Positions 56,343-64,000 of a stretch of 64,000 nucleotides of DNA are shown one piece after another. The stretch's first letter is position 1. Each line of letters opens with the position of its first letter. The stretch is from Motilimonas pumila (lineage in GTDB: Bacteria > Pseudomonadota > Gammaproteobacteria > Enterobacterales > CBDFNC01), in assembly GCF_003596335.1 (NCBI RefSeq), contig NZ_QZCH01000016.1:52754-116753 (forward strand), read 5' to 3'. The translations under genes were made by a program, and so were the position numbers. The notes under the pieces are model-generated. The model saw only the letters and a list, made by a program, of their open reading frames with translations. It was not told where the DNA came from and made no database searches.

Positions 56343-57775
56343 GCGTTCAGCACTTTAGCGAGGCATTTTTTAAACCAAGTATTATGAGGCGGGTGCAACA
56401 TTTTGGTGTAGTTAGTCTTGCCACGGGTTAGCACGGTTTTGGCGTGACTCAAGGTTTTAAAGCCTTCAATACCATGGTAATGGCCCATTCCAGAAGGACC
56501 TATGCCGCCAAACGGCGCATCTTCTGCGGCAACATGAACCAGTGAGTCGTTAATGCACATGCCGCCAGAATGGCTGTGTTCGATGAAAAAGCGTTGCACT
56601 GACTCATCGAAGCTCATCAAGTATAAGGCAAGTGGCCTTGGCCGAGCGCTGATGAAGGCATGGGCCTGCTGAATGTCTTCGTAAGGAATTATGGGTAACA
56701 CAGGTCCAAATAATTCTTGTTGCATGACCTGCATTTCGTCGCTCACTTGCTCAATTAAATGTGGTGTCATACGGTGGTTTATGTCGTCTAAAGCTTGTTC
56801 GGTGACCGTATGCACTACTGCGCCATGCTGTTTAGCGTCTTCTATGACAGACTTTAAGCGTTGATACTGGCGGTTGTTGACCACAGACGTGTAGTCTTCA
56901 CTGTGAATACCTAGGGGATACAGAGTATTAAAGTAATGCTTGTACGCGCTGATAAATGCGCTGACTTTTTGCTTGGGCAGCAAAATGTAGTCGGGGGCCA
57001 CGCAGACTTGACCGGCATTTAGGCTTTTTGAAAATGCAATGCGCTCAACCGCGTCGGTAATGTCAAAATCCGGAGCAATCACAGTTGGCGACTTGCCACC
57101 AAGCTCTAGCGTTACCGGGGTGAGGTTCTCTGCCGCAGCGCGCATAATATGTTTGCCTACCTCGGTTGAGCCTGTGAAAATGAGGTGATCAAAAGCAAGT
57201 TTACTAAAACGGCTAGCTACTTCCACATCGCCTTCTACTACCGCGACTTGATCGCTCGCAAATGCTTGAGCTAATAACTCCTTGATGACTTGATTGGTTG
57301 CAGGGGTAAACTCTGACATTTTTAACATGGCCGTATTACCAGCCGCAATTGCGGTGATCAGAGGAGAAAGGGCTAAACCTATGGGAAAATTCCAAGGCAC
57401 AATGATGCCAATAACACCCAAAGGTTGATAATGCACTCTCAGTTTCGCCGGACTTAAGCTGATGCCGGGTTTTCGCCGTACAGGGGTCATCCAGCGCGAC
57501 AGGTTTTTGTTGCAATATTTAAGTAAATGCAGCGAGGGGGCAATGTCGGCAATCTGAGTGTCTAACGCCGAGCGTTTCCCAAAATCTTGGGCGACAGCTT
57601 GGGTGATGGCGTCCTTATGAGAGATGATAGCCTGTTGTAACGCGTCCAGCTTGGCACGGCGTTGCGCCAGTGTTGGATGATTGTTATCGTTAAAATACGC
57701 ACGCTGGCGCTCTAAGGCAGCGGCTAACTCTGAGCCGCAGTTCGCGGTGGTTAAATGATCAGGCGTCGAAGTCAT
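56339..57775 (-). CDS. Aldehyde dehydrogenase family protein (coniferyl-aldehyde dehydrogenase type)
   Basis: 478 residues from the ATG at 57775, with AGGAGA 7 nt upstream; an extension to 57853 is rejected. NAD(P)-binding: IGIIVPWNFPIGLALSP, FTGSTEVGKHIM. The general base is in ELGGKSP and the catalytic Cys in NAGQVCVAPDY. It resembles CalB-type enzymes that oxidise aromatic and medium-chain aldehydes to acids. It is coupled to the TetR gene. Confidence 0.9.
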   Translation of the reverse strand: MTSTPDHLTTANCGSELAAALERQRAYFNDNNHPTLAQRRAKLDALQQAIISHKDAITQAVAQDFGKRSALDTQIADIAPSLHLLKYCNKNLSRWMTPVRRKPGISLSPAKLRVHYQPLGVIGIIVPWNFPIGLALSPLITAIAAGNTAMLKMSEFTPATNQVIKELLAQAFASDQVAVVEGDVEVASRFSKLAFDHLIFTGSTEVGKHIMRAAAENLTPVTLELGGKSPTVIAPDFDITDAVERIAFSKSLNAGQVCVAPDYILLPKQKVSAFISAYKHYFNTLYPLGIHSEDYTSVVNNRQYQRLKSVIEDAKQHGAVVHTVTEQALDDINHRMTPHLIEQVSDEMQVMQQELFGPVLPIIPYEDIQQAHAFISARPRPLALYLMSFDESVQRFFIEHSHSGGMCINDSLVHVAAEDAPFGGIGPSGMGHYHGIEGFKTLSHAKTVLTRGKTNYTKMLHPPHNTWFKKCLAKVLNA

Positions 57776-57911
57776 TCTCTCTCCTTTACGGGTATTTTTT
57801 AAAGCCGCTTTAACACACACAGGATCTTTGACTGTGTTCGCTGCTATAGCCACTTATTGATTGTATTTGCTCCGAGCTTGAGTGTAGCGTCCTTTAGATA
57901 TCTTGTATGTA

Positions 57912-57929
57912 ACCGACCGGCCGGTCAGT
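57912..57929. promoter_or_regulatory. TetR-type operator
   Basis: accgaccggccggtcagt contains the perfect 12-bp palindrome gaccggccggtc (57915-57926), typical of TetR/AcrR operators. It overlaps a -10-like tataac for the minus-strand operon. Confidence 0.65.
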
Positions 57930-58174
57930 TATAATGTATGAGTTAATATTGCTGTCAGCAAGTTAATGACTTTTAAATGATGAAAGTCCAGTGCACAAGC
58001 ATTGAAAGTCACCGACGAGGGACAAAATAGAGCAATCCTGTAAAGGGGTTGATTAAGAGGCGAGGGAATACGTGGTAAGGCATTGACTGGAATATTTCAC
58101 GCAAGCAGTGTTCGCACTTCAAAGGCAGTGAGCGAAAGTTAAAATACAGAGACCTTGCAACGTGGAAAATAAAA

Positions 58175-58215
58175 ACCGGCTATCGCGCTTGGCAGCGCGA
58201 ACGCGAGGAGCCGGC
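58175..58215 (-). terminator. Terminator after the ABC exporter gene
   Basis: On the minus strand ccggct pairs with agccgg around an inner cgcgc / gcgcg hairpin, followed by TTTTTATTTT. Confidence 0.65.
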
Positions 58216-58231
58216 AAACAGTGATAGCGGG

Positions 58232-60022
58232 CTAGTTTTGATGGCCACCATAAAGGCTTTGGTATAAACCTGGCGTAGAAACTAAGCTGTCGTGCTGGCC
58301 AGTTTGACTTATTTTACCGTCTTCAAATACAAAGATGCGGTCAGCCTGTTTTACTGAAGACAAGCGGTGAGCCACGATAATGGTGGTACGGTGTTGTAAA
58401 AAATCATTCAGCGCTTGGTGCAGATTTGCCTCGGTTTTGGTATCTAAAGCGGAAGTGGCTTCGTCCATAATCACTAATTTAGGATCTGACAACACCATCC
58501 TTGCGATCGCCAAGCGTTGACGTTGGCCGCCAGAGAGCCGGACTCCACGCTGACCCACTTCGGTGTCTAACCCCAGTTCTAGTTCCTCTACAAAAGTGCG
58601 CAGCTGGGCCACTTCCAGCGCTTGCCAAATCAGGGCATCATCGATATCTTGACCTAAGGTAATGTTGTTACGGATATTGTCGTTAAATAAATTCGGGCTT
58701 TGTAATACAGTGGCGGTGTGTTCTCTCACAGTATCAAAGCCTGACTCGGCAGTGCTGATGCCATTAAATTTAATGCTGCCACTGGCGGCAGGGTAGAGCC
58801 CTAGTAATAGGTGCATTAAGGTGGATTTTCCGCCGCCGCTGGCACCCACAAAGGCCACTTTTTCACCGGGTTTGATCGACAGGCTAATACCTCGGATGAC
58901 TTCCACTTCTTCATTGTATGAAAAGTGTAAGTCTTTGATGTCAACGCTGACGTTCTCTTGCTGGCTGAAAGGATTAAGACCCTGCTGGGTTTTTGGCTCT
59001 TGTTCAAGCTCAAGCACGCTGTTAATGCGTTTTAACGCTGCAGAAGCGGCGAAATAAGAATATTGCATATTTAACAGCTCTTGAACGGGCCCCATCATGA
59101 ACCACAAATAGCCAAATACGGCGAAAATTTCGCCCACGGACAAATCGGTAAATAACACCATGATCATCGCAGTGGCGCGAAATACCTCAAAGCCAATCAA
59201 GAAAATTAAAAAGCTGGCACGACCTGCGGCTTCGCTCTTCCATGAAAACTGAATGGACGTGTCTTTTAAGTGACTGGCGCGGTCAATAATACGTTGAATA
59301 TAATGACGCTCTTTATTTGCTGCGCGAATTTCATAAATGCCTTCTAGGGTTTCAACTATGGCCTGCTGAAACAATTCAAACGCCGAGTTTTCATTGCGCT
59401 TAAGGTGCTTAACCTTACTGCCAAGGCGCGTGGAAAAGAAAATGACCACAGGGTTTAAACATAAAATGAATAAGCCCAGAATCCAGTTTATCCATAACAA
59501 AATGGCTGCTGTGCCAACAATGGCCAAAATACCGATTAAAAAGCGGCTTAATGTTTCGCCAATGAATTTGTCTAAGGTTTCTACGTCGGTCACATAGCGA
59601 GAGGTTAACGAGCCAGCGCCGAGGGTTTCATATTCTTTTATTGAAATTAAATTGATCTGATTGACCAAGCGCCGGCGTATAGCGAAGGTGACGTGCTTGG
59701 CAACGATGGTAAATTGCCGTGATTGTAAAATGGTTAAGGCTACGCCAGTGGCCCTGAGCATAATGGTCAGCAGCAAAATGCACACGATATAAACCGCACC
59801 TTGATGCCATTGCTCAGGCAGTAAAGACTGTAGCACTTCAAGAGCTTTGCCCGGTTGGTTAAGCAATACTTCGTCGACCATGAGTGGCATTAGTAAGGGG
59901 ACGGGTACAGTTGCAAGTGTGGCAAGAATGGCAATGAGGTTTGCCAACACAATTTGTTTTTTATGACGCTTTGCGAGCGTGAGAATCGATTGCCAACTGA
60001 TGGGTTGCGAATTTTGAGTCAT
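58232..60022 (-). CDS. ABC exporter, fused membrane and ATPase domains
   Basis: 596 residues. Six-span type-1 exporter domain (1-320) followed by an ATPase: Walker A GASGGGKST near residue 390, Q-loop LQSPNLF, signature LSGGQRQRLAIARMVL, Walker B LVIMDEATSALD and H-loop AHRLSS. The half-transporter should dimerise, like MsbA/LmrA. Substrates may be lipids, drugs or peptides; nothing nearby narrows it. Monocistronic. Confidence 0.92.
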   Translation of the reverse strand: MTQNSQPISWQSILTLAKRHKKQIVLANLIAILATLATVPVPLLMPLMVDEVLLNQPGKALEVLQSLLPEQWHQGAVYIVCILLLTIMLRATGVALTILQSRQFTIVAKHVTFAIRRRLVNQINLISIKEYETLGAGSLTSRYVTDVETLDKFIGETLSRFLIGILAIVGTAAILLWINWILGLFILCLNPVVIFFSTRLGSKVKHLKRNENSAFELFQQAIVETLEGIYEIRAANKERHYIQRIIDRASHLKDTSIQFSWKSEAAGRASFLIFLIGFEVFRATAMIMVLFTDLSVGEIFAVFGYLWFMMGPVQELLNMQYSYFAASAALKRINSVLELEQEPKTQQGLNPFSQQENVSVDIKDLHFSYNEEVEVIRGISLSIKPGEKVAFVGASGGGKSTLMHLLLGLYPAASGSIKFNGISTAESGFDTVREHTATVLQSPNLFNDNIRNNITLGQDIDDALIWQALEVAQLRTFVEELELGLDTEVGQRGVRLSGGQRQRLAIARMVLSDPKLVIMDEATSALDTKTEANLHQALNDFLQHRTTIIVAHRLSSVKQADRIFVFEDGKISQTGQHDSLVSTPGLYQSLYGGHQN

Positions 60023-60366
60023 GTGCTTGCTTATTTACTACGTAAGAAAGGGCATTTTACCTTGATTAAAAGTGAATACAATAATAATGCTAGAGCCGTT
60101 TATAACAGGCTTAATGTAATAAAATGAAACAATTGCTTAAATAGTGTGCAATTGAGCTAGTGGATTAAAAAAAAGCAAACGTCTTGGGTTCTAAGCTGAT
60201 ATAGTCGCCTCATTACGTCTTATTGCCAACGTCTATCACGGCTTTGGGACGTATTTAACAGAGATAGCCGATAATGGTGAATTTTGTTAGCATTCTCTTA
60301 ATCCGTCACTATACTGTGGCACATAGCAACACGCTGATATATAAAGTAGTTAGATTTAGGTTTTAC
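60023..60366. other. 344-bp gap with the proQ promoter
   Basis: TTAGCA (60287-60292), 17-nt spacer, TATACT (60310-60315) would start proQ transcription about 45 nt before its ATG. The left part serves as the promoter region of the divergent ABC exporter gene. Nothing else was seen. Confidence 0.45.
60287..60315 (+). promoter_or_regulatory. Predicted sigma70 promoter of proQ
   Basis: -35-like TTAGCA, 17-nt spacing, -10 TATACT (5 of 6 to consensus). Confidence 0.45.
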
Positions 60367-60987
60367 ATGGAAAATACTGAAAAATTGACAAACAATAAGC
60401 AAATCATCGCTTATTTAGTAGAAAAATTCCCACTTTGTTTCATCGCTGAAGGTGAAGCAAAACCTCTTAAAATTGGTATTTTTCAAGACCTAGCAGAGCG
60501 CTTGAGTGACGATGAAAAAGTCAGTAAAACTCAGCTGCGCTCAGCCCTGCGTCAGTATACTTCAAGCTGGCGCTACCTCCACGGTGTGAAGCCAGGTGCC
60601 AAGCGTATTGACCTTGATGGTGTTGAAGGCACAGAAATTGAGGCAGAGCACGTTGAGCACGCGCAAAAAGCGTTGAAAGAAAGCAAAGCTAAAGTGTTTG
60701 CTGAACGCAAAGCTGCCGCCAAAGAGAAAGGCGAAGACAAAAAGCCTACTAGAAAAATTCCGGCAAAAGCCAACAAAAAGCTTACCTCACGCCCTGCTAA
60801 ACCAGCTAAAAAAGTGGATTACAAACCGGCCAATATTGAGCAGCTTAGCGTGAAACAAGAAGTGCAAGTGATGGTGGGCAAAGCCCCAGTACCTGCAACC
60901 ATTCTTGGTATCAACAAAGATGAAGTACAAGTGCAACTCGCCTCTGGTATGACCCTGAAAGTAAAAGCCCAGCACCTGCTTCTTTAA
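60367..60987 (+). CDS. proQ: RNA chaperone ProQ
   Basis: 206 residues from the ATG at 60367 (MENTEKL, matching E. coli). An open extension to 60274 runs through the promoter and is rejected. N-terminal FinO-like RNA-binding domain: [42 protein letters not shown] Lys/Ala-rich disordered linker follows, then a Tudor-like C-terminal domain ([22 protein letters not shown]). It binds structured sRNAs and mRNA 3' ends. Co-transcribed with prc (15-nt gap), as in E. coli. Confidence 0.96.
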   Translation: MENTEKLTNNKQIIAYLVEKFPLCFIAEGEAKPLKIGIFQDLAERLSDDEKVSKTQLRSALRQYTSSWRYLHGVKPGAKRIDLDGVEGTEIEAEHVEHAQKALKESKAKVFAERKAAAKEKGEDKKPTRKIPAKANKKLTSRPAKPAKKVDYKPANIEQLSVKQEVQVMVGKAPVPATILGINKDEVQVQLASGMTLKVKAQHLLL

Positions 60988-61002
60988 CACAAGGAAATCT
61001 CT

Positions 61003-63003
61003 ATGAAGAAAGTTCTCCGCTTCACGGCGTTAGCAACGAGTTTATGTTTAGCGGGGTTCAGTTATGCTGTAACGCCAAAAATCGCAGCAGACAAGTTACC
61101 TAATCTAGAGCAAGAAGCGCAGCACGCAACGGTTAGTAAACGCATTACCCAGTTATTCAGTCGTAATCATTATAAACCTATGCTGTTGGATGATGAGCTT
61201 TCTTCAGAGATCTTTGACAGATACATCAAGCAATTAGATTACAACCGTAATCTTTTTCTGGCCTCCGATCTGGAGCAGTTTGAAAAATTCCGTAGCAAGT
61301 TTGATGATGACTTAAGAGAGGGACGTTTAGACCCAGCTTATGACATTTTTAGTTTAAACTTGCAGCGTCGATATGAGCGCTTTCAATATGCGCTCACTTT
61401 GTTGGACAACGAAATCACCTTTGACACGCCAGACGAATACCGTTTTGACCGCAGTGAATCGCCATGGCCAAAAAACAAAGCTGAGCTAGACGAGCTGTGG
61501 CGTCAAAAAGTGAAATACGATGCGCTAAACCTTAAATTGGCGGGTAAAAAATGGCCCGACATTAAAAAAGTGCTGACCAAACGTTACGACAATGCGATAA
61601 AACGTCTAACTCAAACGCAAAGCGAAGACGTCTTTCAAACCGTCATGAATGCGTATGCACGCACGATTGAGCCGCATACTAGCTACTTGTCACCGCGCAA
61701 TGCTGATCGCTTCAACATGGAAATGAACCTTTCTCTTGAAGGCATTGGCGCAGTACTACAAGGTGAAGAAGACTTCACCGTGATCCGCAGCTTGGTACCG
61801 GGCGGACCTGCCGCAAAGAGTAAAAACTTGGCCGCTGACGACAAAATTGTGGGTGTGGCACAAGGCAGTGAAAAAATGGTGGACGTGATTGGTTGGCGTT
61901 TAGACGACGTGGTCGATTTAATTAAAGGACCAAAAGGCACCACGGTGCGCTTAGAGATCTTACCGGCCAAAGCAGGTGGCGACGCCGCGACTAAAGTGGT
62001 AGAAATTGTCCGTGAAAAAGTTCACTTAGAAGATCGCGCCGCGAAATCTGAAGTGATCACCCTAGACGGAAAAAAAGTCGGTGTGATTGATATTCCAAGT
62101 TTCTACGTTAACTTAAGCGAAGACGTAGAAAAAGAAATTGCCAAACTAGAAAAAGAAAGTGTTGAAGGCATTGTCATTGACCTTCGCAGCAATGGCGGCG
62201 GTGCATTAACTGAAGCGACCTTGCTGACCGGCTTATTTATTCAATCTGGCCCTGTGGTTCAAGTAAGAAACAACAGAAACCGCATTGAAGTGAACGAAGA
62301 TACTGATGGCCAAGTACGATACAACGGCCCGCTAACAGTATTGATTGATCGCTATAGCGCCTCTGCGTCAGAAATTTTTGCGGCAGCGCTGCAAGACTAT
62401 GGCCGCGCTTTAATCCTTGGTGAGCAGTCTTTTGGTAAGGGCACGGTGCAACAACACCGCAAAGTGTCACGAATTTACGACTTCTATGAAAAGCCAATGG
62501 GTAATGTACAGTACACGATAGCTAAATTTTATCGCATTGACGGTGGCAGTACACAAAACAAAGGTGTCATTCCAGATATCTTGTTCCCAACCGCGGTAGA
62601 TGCTGCTGACACAGGCGAGAGTGTAGAAGAAAATGCGCTGCCTTGGGACCAAATTAAGGCTGCGAACTACAGTAAAATTGGTAATGTGACCAAAGACGTC
62701 GAAAAACTCGATGAAGCGCATAAACAACGTATGGCAAGCTCGCCAGAGTTTGCTTATATTTTTGCTGACATTGAAACGTATAAGAAAGAAAAAGACAGAA
62801 AAACCATTAGCCTTGTTGAATCTGAACGTATTAAGTTACGTGAAGAAAAAGAAGCGCTAGAACTCACACGTGCAAATGAACGTTTGCAGCGTCTAGGTAA
62901 GCCCGTAGTGAAAAAGCTGGACGATATTCCAGACGATCTAGAGATACCCGATGCTTTCCTAGATGAAGCTGCGGCCATTACGTTGGATCTCAGCAAAAGC
63001 TAA
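61003..63003 (+). CDS. prc: Carboxy-terminal processing protease Prc (Tsp)
   Basis: 666 residues with a signal peptide. An N-terminal helical domain, a PDZ domain (~residues 230-325; LEGIGAVLQ, SLVPGGPAAKS) and the S41 protease core. The serine lies in SASASE (452-456) and the lysine in SFGKG is K479. A C-terminal DUF3340 region closes the protein. It degrades proteins with nonpolar C-termini in the periplasm and trims PBP3/FtsI and murein hydrolases. Terminator right after. Confidence 0.96.
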   Translation: MKKVLRFTALATSLCLAGFSYAVTPKIAADKLPNLEQEAQHATVSKRITQLFSRNHYKPMLLDDELSSEIFDRYIKQLDYNRNLFLASDLEQFEKFRSKFDDDLREGRLDPAYDIFSLNLQRRYERFQYALTLLDNEITFDTPDEYRFDRSESPWPKNKAELDELWRQKVKYDALNLKLAGKKWPDIKKVLTKRYDNAIKRLTQTQSEDVFQTVMNAYARTIEPHTSYLSPRNADRFNMEMNLSLEGIGAVLQGEEDFTVIRSLVPGGPAAKSKNLAADDKIVGVAQGSEKMVDVIGWRLDDVVDLIKGPKGTTVRLEILPAKAGGDAATKVVEIVREKVHLEDRAAKSEVITLDGKKVGVIDIPSFYVNLSEDVEKEIAKLEKESVEGIVIDLRSNGGGALTEATLLTGLFIQSGPVVQVRNNRNRIEVNEDTDGQVRYNGPLTVLIDRYSASASEIFAAALQDYGRALILGEQSFGKGTVQQHRKVSRIYDFYEKPMGNVQYTIAKFYRIDGGSTQNKGVIPDILFPTAVDAADTGESVEENALPWDQIKAANYSKIGNVTKDVEKLDEAHKQRMASSPEFAYIFADIETYKKEKDRKTISLVESERIKLREEKEALELTRANERLQRLGKPVVKKLDDIPDDLEIPDAFLDEAAAITLDLSKS

Positions 63004-63023
63004 CGCACGCCTAAATGTCATTT

Positions 63024-63051
63024 AAAAGCCGGCAGTAACGCCGGCTTTTTT
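63024..63051 (+). terminator. Terminator of proQ-prc
   Basis: aaaagccggc / gccggctttt with loop agtaac, ending in T6. Confidence 0.88.
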
Positions 63052-63685
63052 ATTGCCAGAAAAGGGATGAAATTTAACAACGCGCTATCTTCATCAAATG
63101 ATCTTTTATACATTAATCAAATCTTAGTTGCTGTGTTTTTATACAGTTATAATGGCGGTTTTACTTCTATTCTCGTTAATCAAGCTTTTTATTATGCTCG
63201 AATAATACAAGCAATAATCTAACTACTTGATTTAAAATAGCTAAATTTAACACATCAGCGTATTTAACGAGAACAGCATTCTCGTTAAATACTTTTCTCG
63301 GTTTCTCCCACATTTCTTAATCCAAGCGTTTGAAGCGATTAACGTAAAGTGCTAAATTTTAATGAAATTTTTAGCAATTGCGGCGATATCGATACTATGC
63401 CAGGTTTGTGTATAGGCGGAATTCTCGCTAATAAGCTGTTAGAAGGCGGGGCACATTTTAGGGTTTCGAGTGCCGCATCCACACCATTTTTGTTGTCAGC
63501 TGGATCAATATGCGGCAATTAACTTGAGAGAGTGCAAAAACAATCGTCGAACTTCAGTGGGTCACCGCTTAAACTCGTTCTGTTTTTCTTCAGTATCTCA
63601 CGGTAGCGGTGTCTTTAGGTTTTACTTGAGAAAGCATTAAGTTAGAGTGTTTTCATTGAGTTCTGAAGGTGGTGTAAGTCCGCCA
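63052..63685. other. Stretch without a convincing gene; contains a 14-bp perfect inverted repeat
   Basis: 634 bp with no open frame of useful length on either strand. A perfect inverted repeat, gtatttaacgagaa (63260-63273) / ttctcgttaaatac (63279-63292) with loop cagca, followed by TTTT, could terminate a transcript or be an element end. The string ttctcgttaa also occurs near 63171. The part next to the attC site would be the body of a gene-less integron cassette. Confidence 0.4.
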
Positions 63686-63788
63686 TTCTAACAAGGTTTT
63701 CAAGTCGGACTCGTGATACAGCTTGCTCGGTTCCACTTCGTTTCACATGTTAGCAAGCTGTAACTCGCCGCTTAAAACGGCGTTGATA
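63686..63788 (+). mobile_element. Integron attC recombination site
   Basis: The left R box ttctaac (63686-63692) and right R box gttgata (63782-63788) bound a 103-nt imperfect palindrome. The left arm TTTT(C)AAG(T)CGG pairs with the right arm CCG-CTT-AAAA, leaving two extrahelical bases on the left arm exactly as in known attC sites. An unpaired spacer follows, then an 11-bp terminal stem tacagcttgct (63717-63727) / agcaagctgta (63752-63762) with a 24-nt loop. Polarity shows the cassette it belongs to lies to the left. No integrase gene is in the window. The first and last R-box bases deviate from the consensus. Confidence 0.7.
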
Positions 63789-64000
63789 TGATTCCCACTG
63801 TCAACGAGCGCGTGACTATCCCTACCAAAAATGTTCGGCATGGGAGAGAAACTTAAGTGAGTGCACCTTTGGCAAGAAAGTTCGGCGGTTGACCTTGCTG
63901 ATATTCGCGGGTTTGGTTATCCGCATGACTTGTTTTCGCCGCTGGAGCCTTGCCTCAGTCTATGAGCGCGTATGTTAACGCATAACGCCGTCGAGGATTA
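63789..64000. other. Sequence beyond the attC site, possibly a following cassette
   Basis: 212 bp up to the window edge. Only very short frames are present, the longest from an ATG at 63788 (about 22 codons). The last bases (cataacgccgtcgagg, from about 63980) could be the beginning of another recombination site but are cut off. Confidence 0.3.

Larger units (their letters stand above)
57776..58231. other. 456-bp gap ahead of the aldehyde dehydrogenase operon
   Basis: Contains the TetR-type operator (57912-57929) and, at its far end, the terminator of the exporter gene (58175-58215). About 240 bp in between show nothing I can identify. Confidence 0.4.

Noticed and set aside
63260..63292. CRISPR repeat or insertion-sequence end
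   Set aside because: Single inverted repeat only; no repeated units with spacers and no transposase nearby.
1..64000. tRNA or rRNA genes
   Set aside because: No T-arm/anticodon-arm pattern or rRNA sequence was seen when reading the intergenic regions.

Overview
The window reads as chromosome of a marine-type gammaproteobacterium, probably Alteromonadales or a near relative of Vibrionales. Support comes from gene content and order: minE-minD-minC next to ycgL, proQ-prc, nhaB-dsbB, the yohJ-yohK-cdd trio, a DUF4212/VC_2705-type sodium symporter pair, chitin-related proteins and an EvgS-like hybrid kinase with an HD-GYP partner. Base composition looks moderate and fairly even. Genus cannot be fixed from the sequence alone. 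No tRNA, rRNA, prophage, CRISPR array or complete insertion sequence was found.

Layout. 1-2312: 3' part of an Aas-type phospholipid acyltransferase/acyl-ACP ligase. 2676-7352 (minus): a family-5 solute-binding protein, then a YnjC/YnjD-like ABC transporter and a YnjF-like CDP-alcohol phosphatidyltransferase. 7792-9814: corrinoid salvage genes cobU (frameshifted), cobO and btuF. 9864-14820: an isolated periplasmic binding protein, a DUF3360-type membrane protein, a methyltransferase and a secreted protein with two chitin-binding modules. 15018-21407: a 1781-residue hybrid histidine kinase with its HD-GYP response regulator. 21546-28637: cinA, mepA, a cytoplasmic GH18 protein, purT, and cdd with an LrgA/LrgB pair. 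28759-33127: a secreted protein, a lipoprotein, the Min operon, ycgL and mltB. 33206-37290: an Aap-type amino-acid ABC importer. 37746-45671: ycgN, dsbB, nhaB and the stress module prkA-yeaH-spoVR. 45958-50848: a voltage-gated K+ channel, a putative small RNA, a solute-binding protein, the symporter pair and a small membrane protein. 50933-57775: a LysR regulator divergent from DJ-1/reductase/GST genes, an acetyltransferase, and an aldehyde dehydrogenase-TetR operon. 58232-63003: an ABC exporter, proQ and prc. 63004-64000: about 1 kb without a convincing gene, holding a well-formed integron attC recombination site.

How the genes work together. Most of the window is housekeeping: division-site placement, murein turnover (mepA, mltB, prc), redox folding (dsbB), ion balance (nhaB, K+ channel), nucleotide salvage and purine synthesis. 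Around this core are uptake systems (corrinoid, amino acid, carboxylate-type symporter, YnjCD) and detoxification modules (LysR/DJ-1/CurA-like/GST; aldehyde dehydrogenase/TetR with a visible operator). Most transcription units end in clear hairpin terminators, several of them long, perfect and bidirectional.

The observations most worth checking are the attC site at 63686-63788, a candidate about 95-nt small RNA at 47016-47111, the cobU frameshift, the single in-frame stop between the family-5 binding protein and the YnjC-like permease, the three-sensor hybrid kinase, and the two-CBM secreted protein with an unassigned C-terminal domain.
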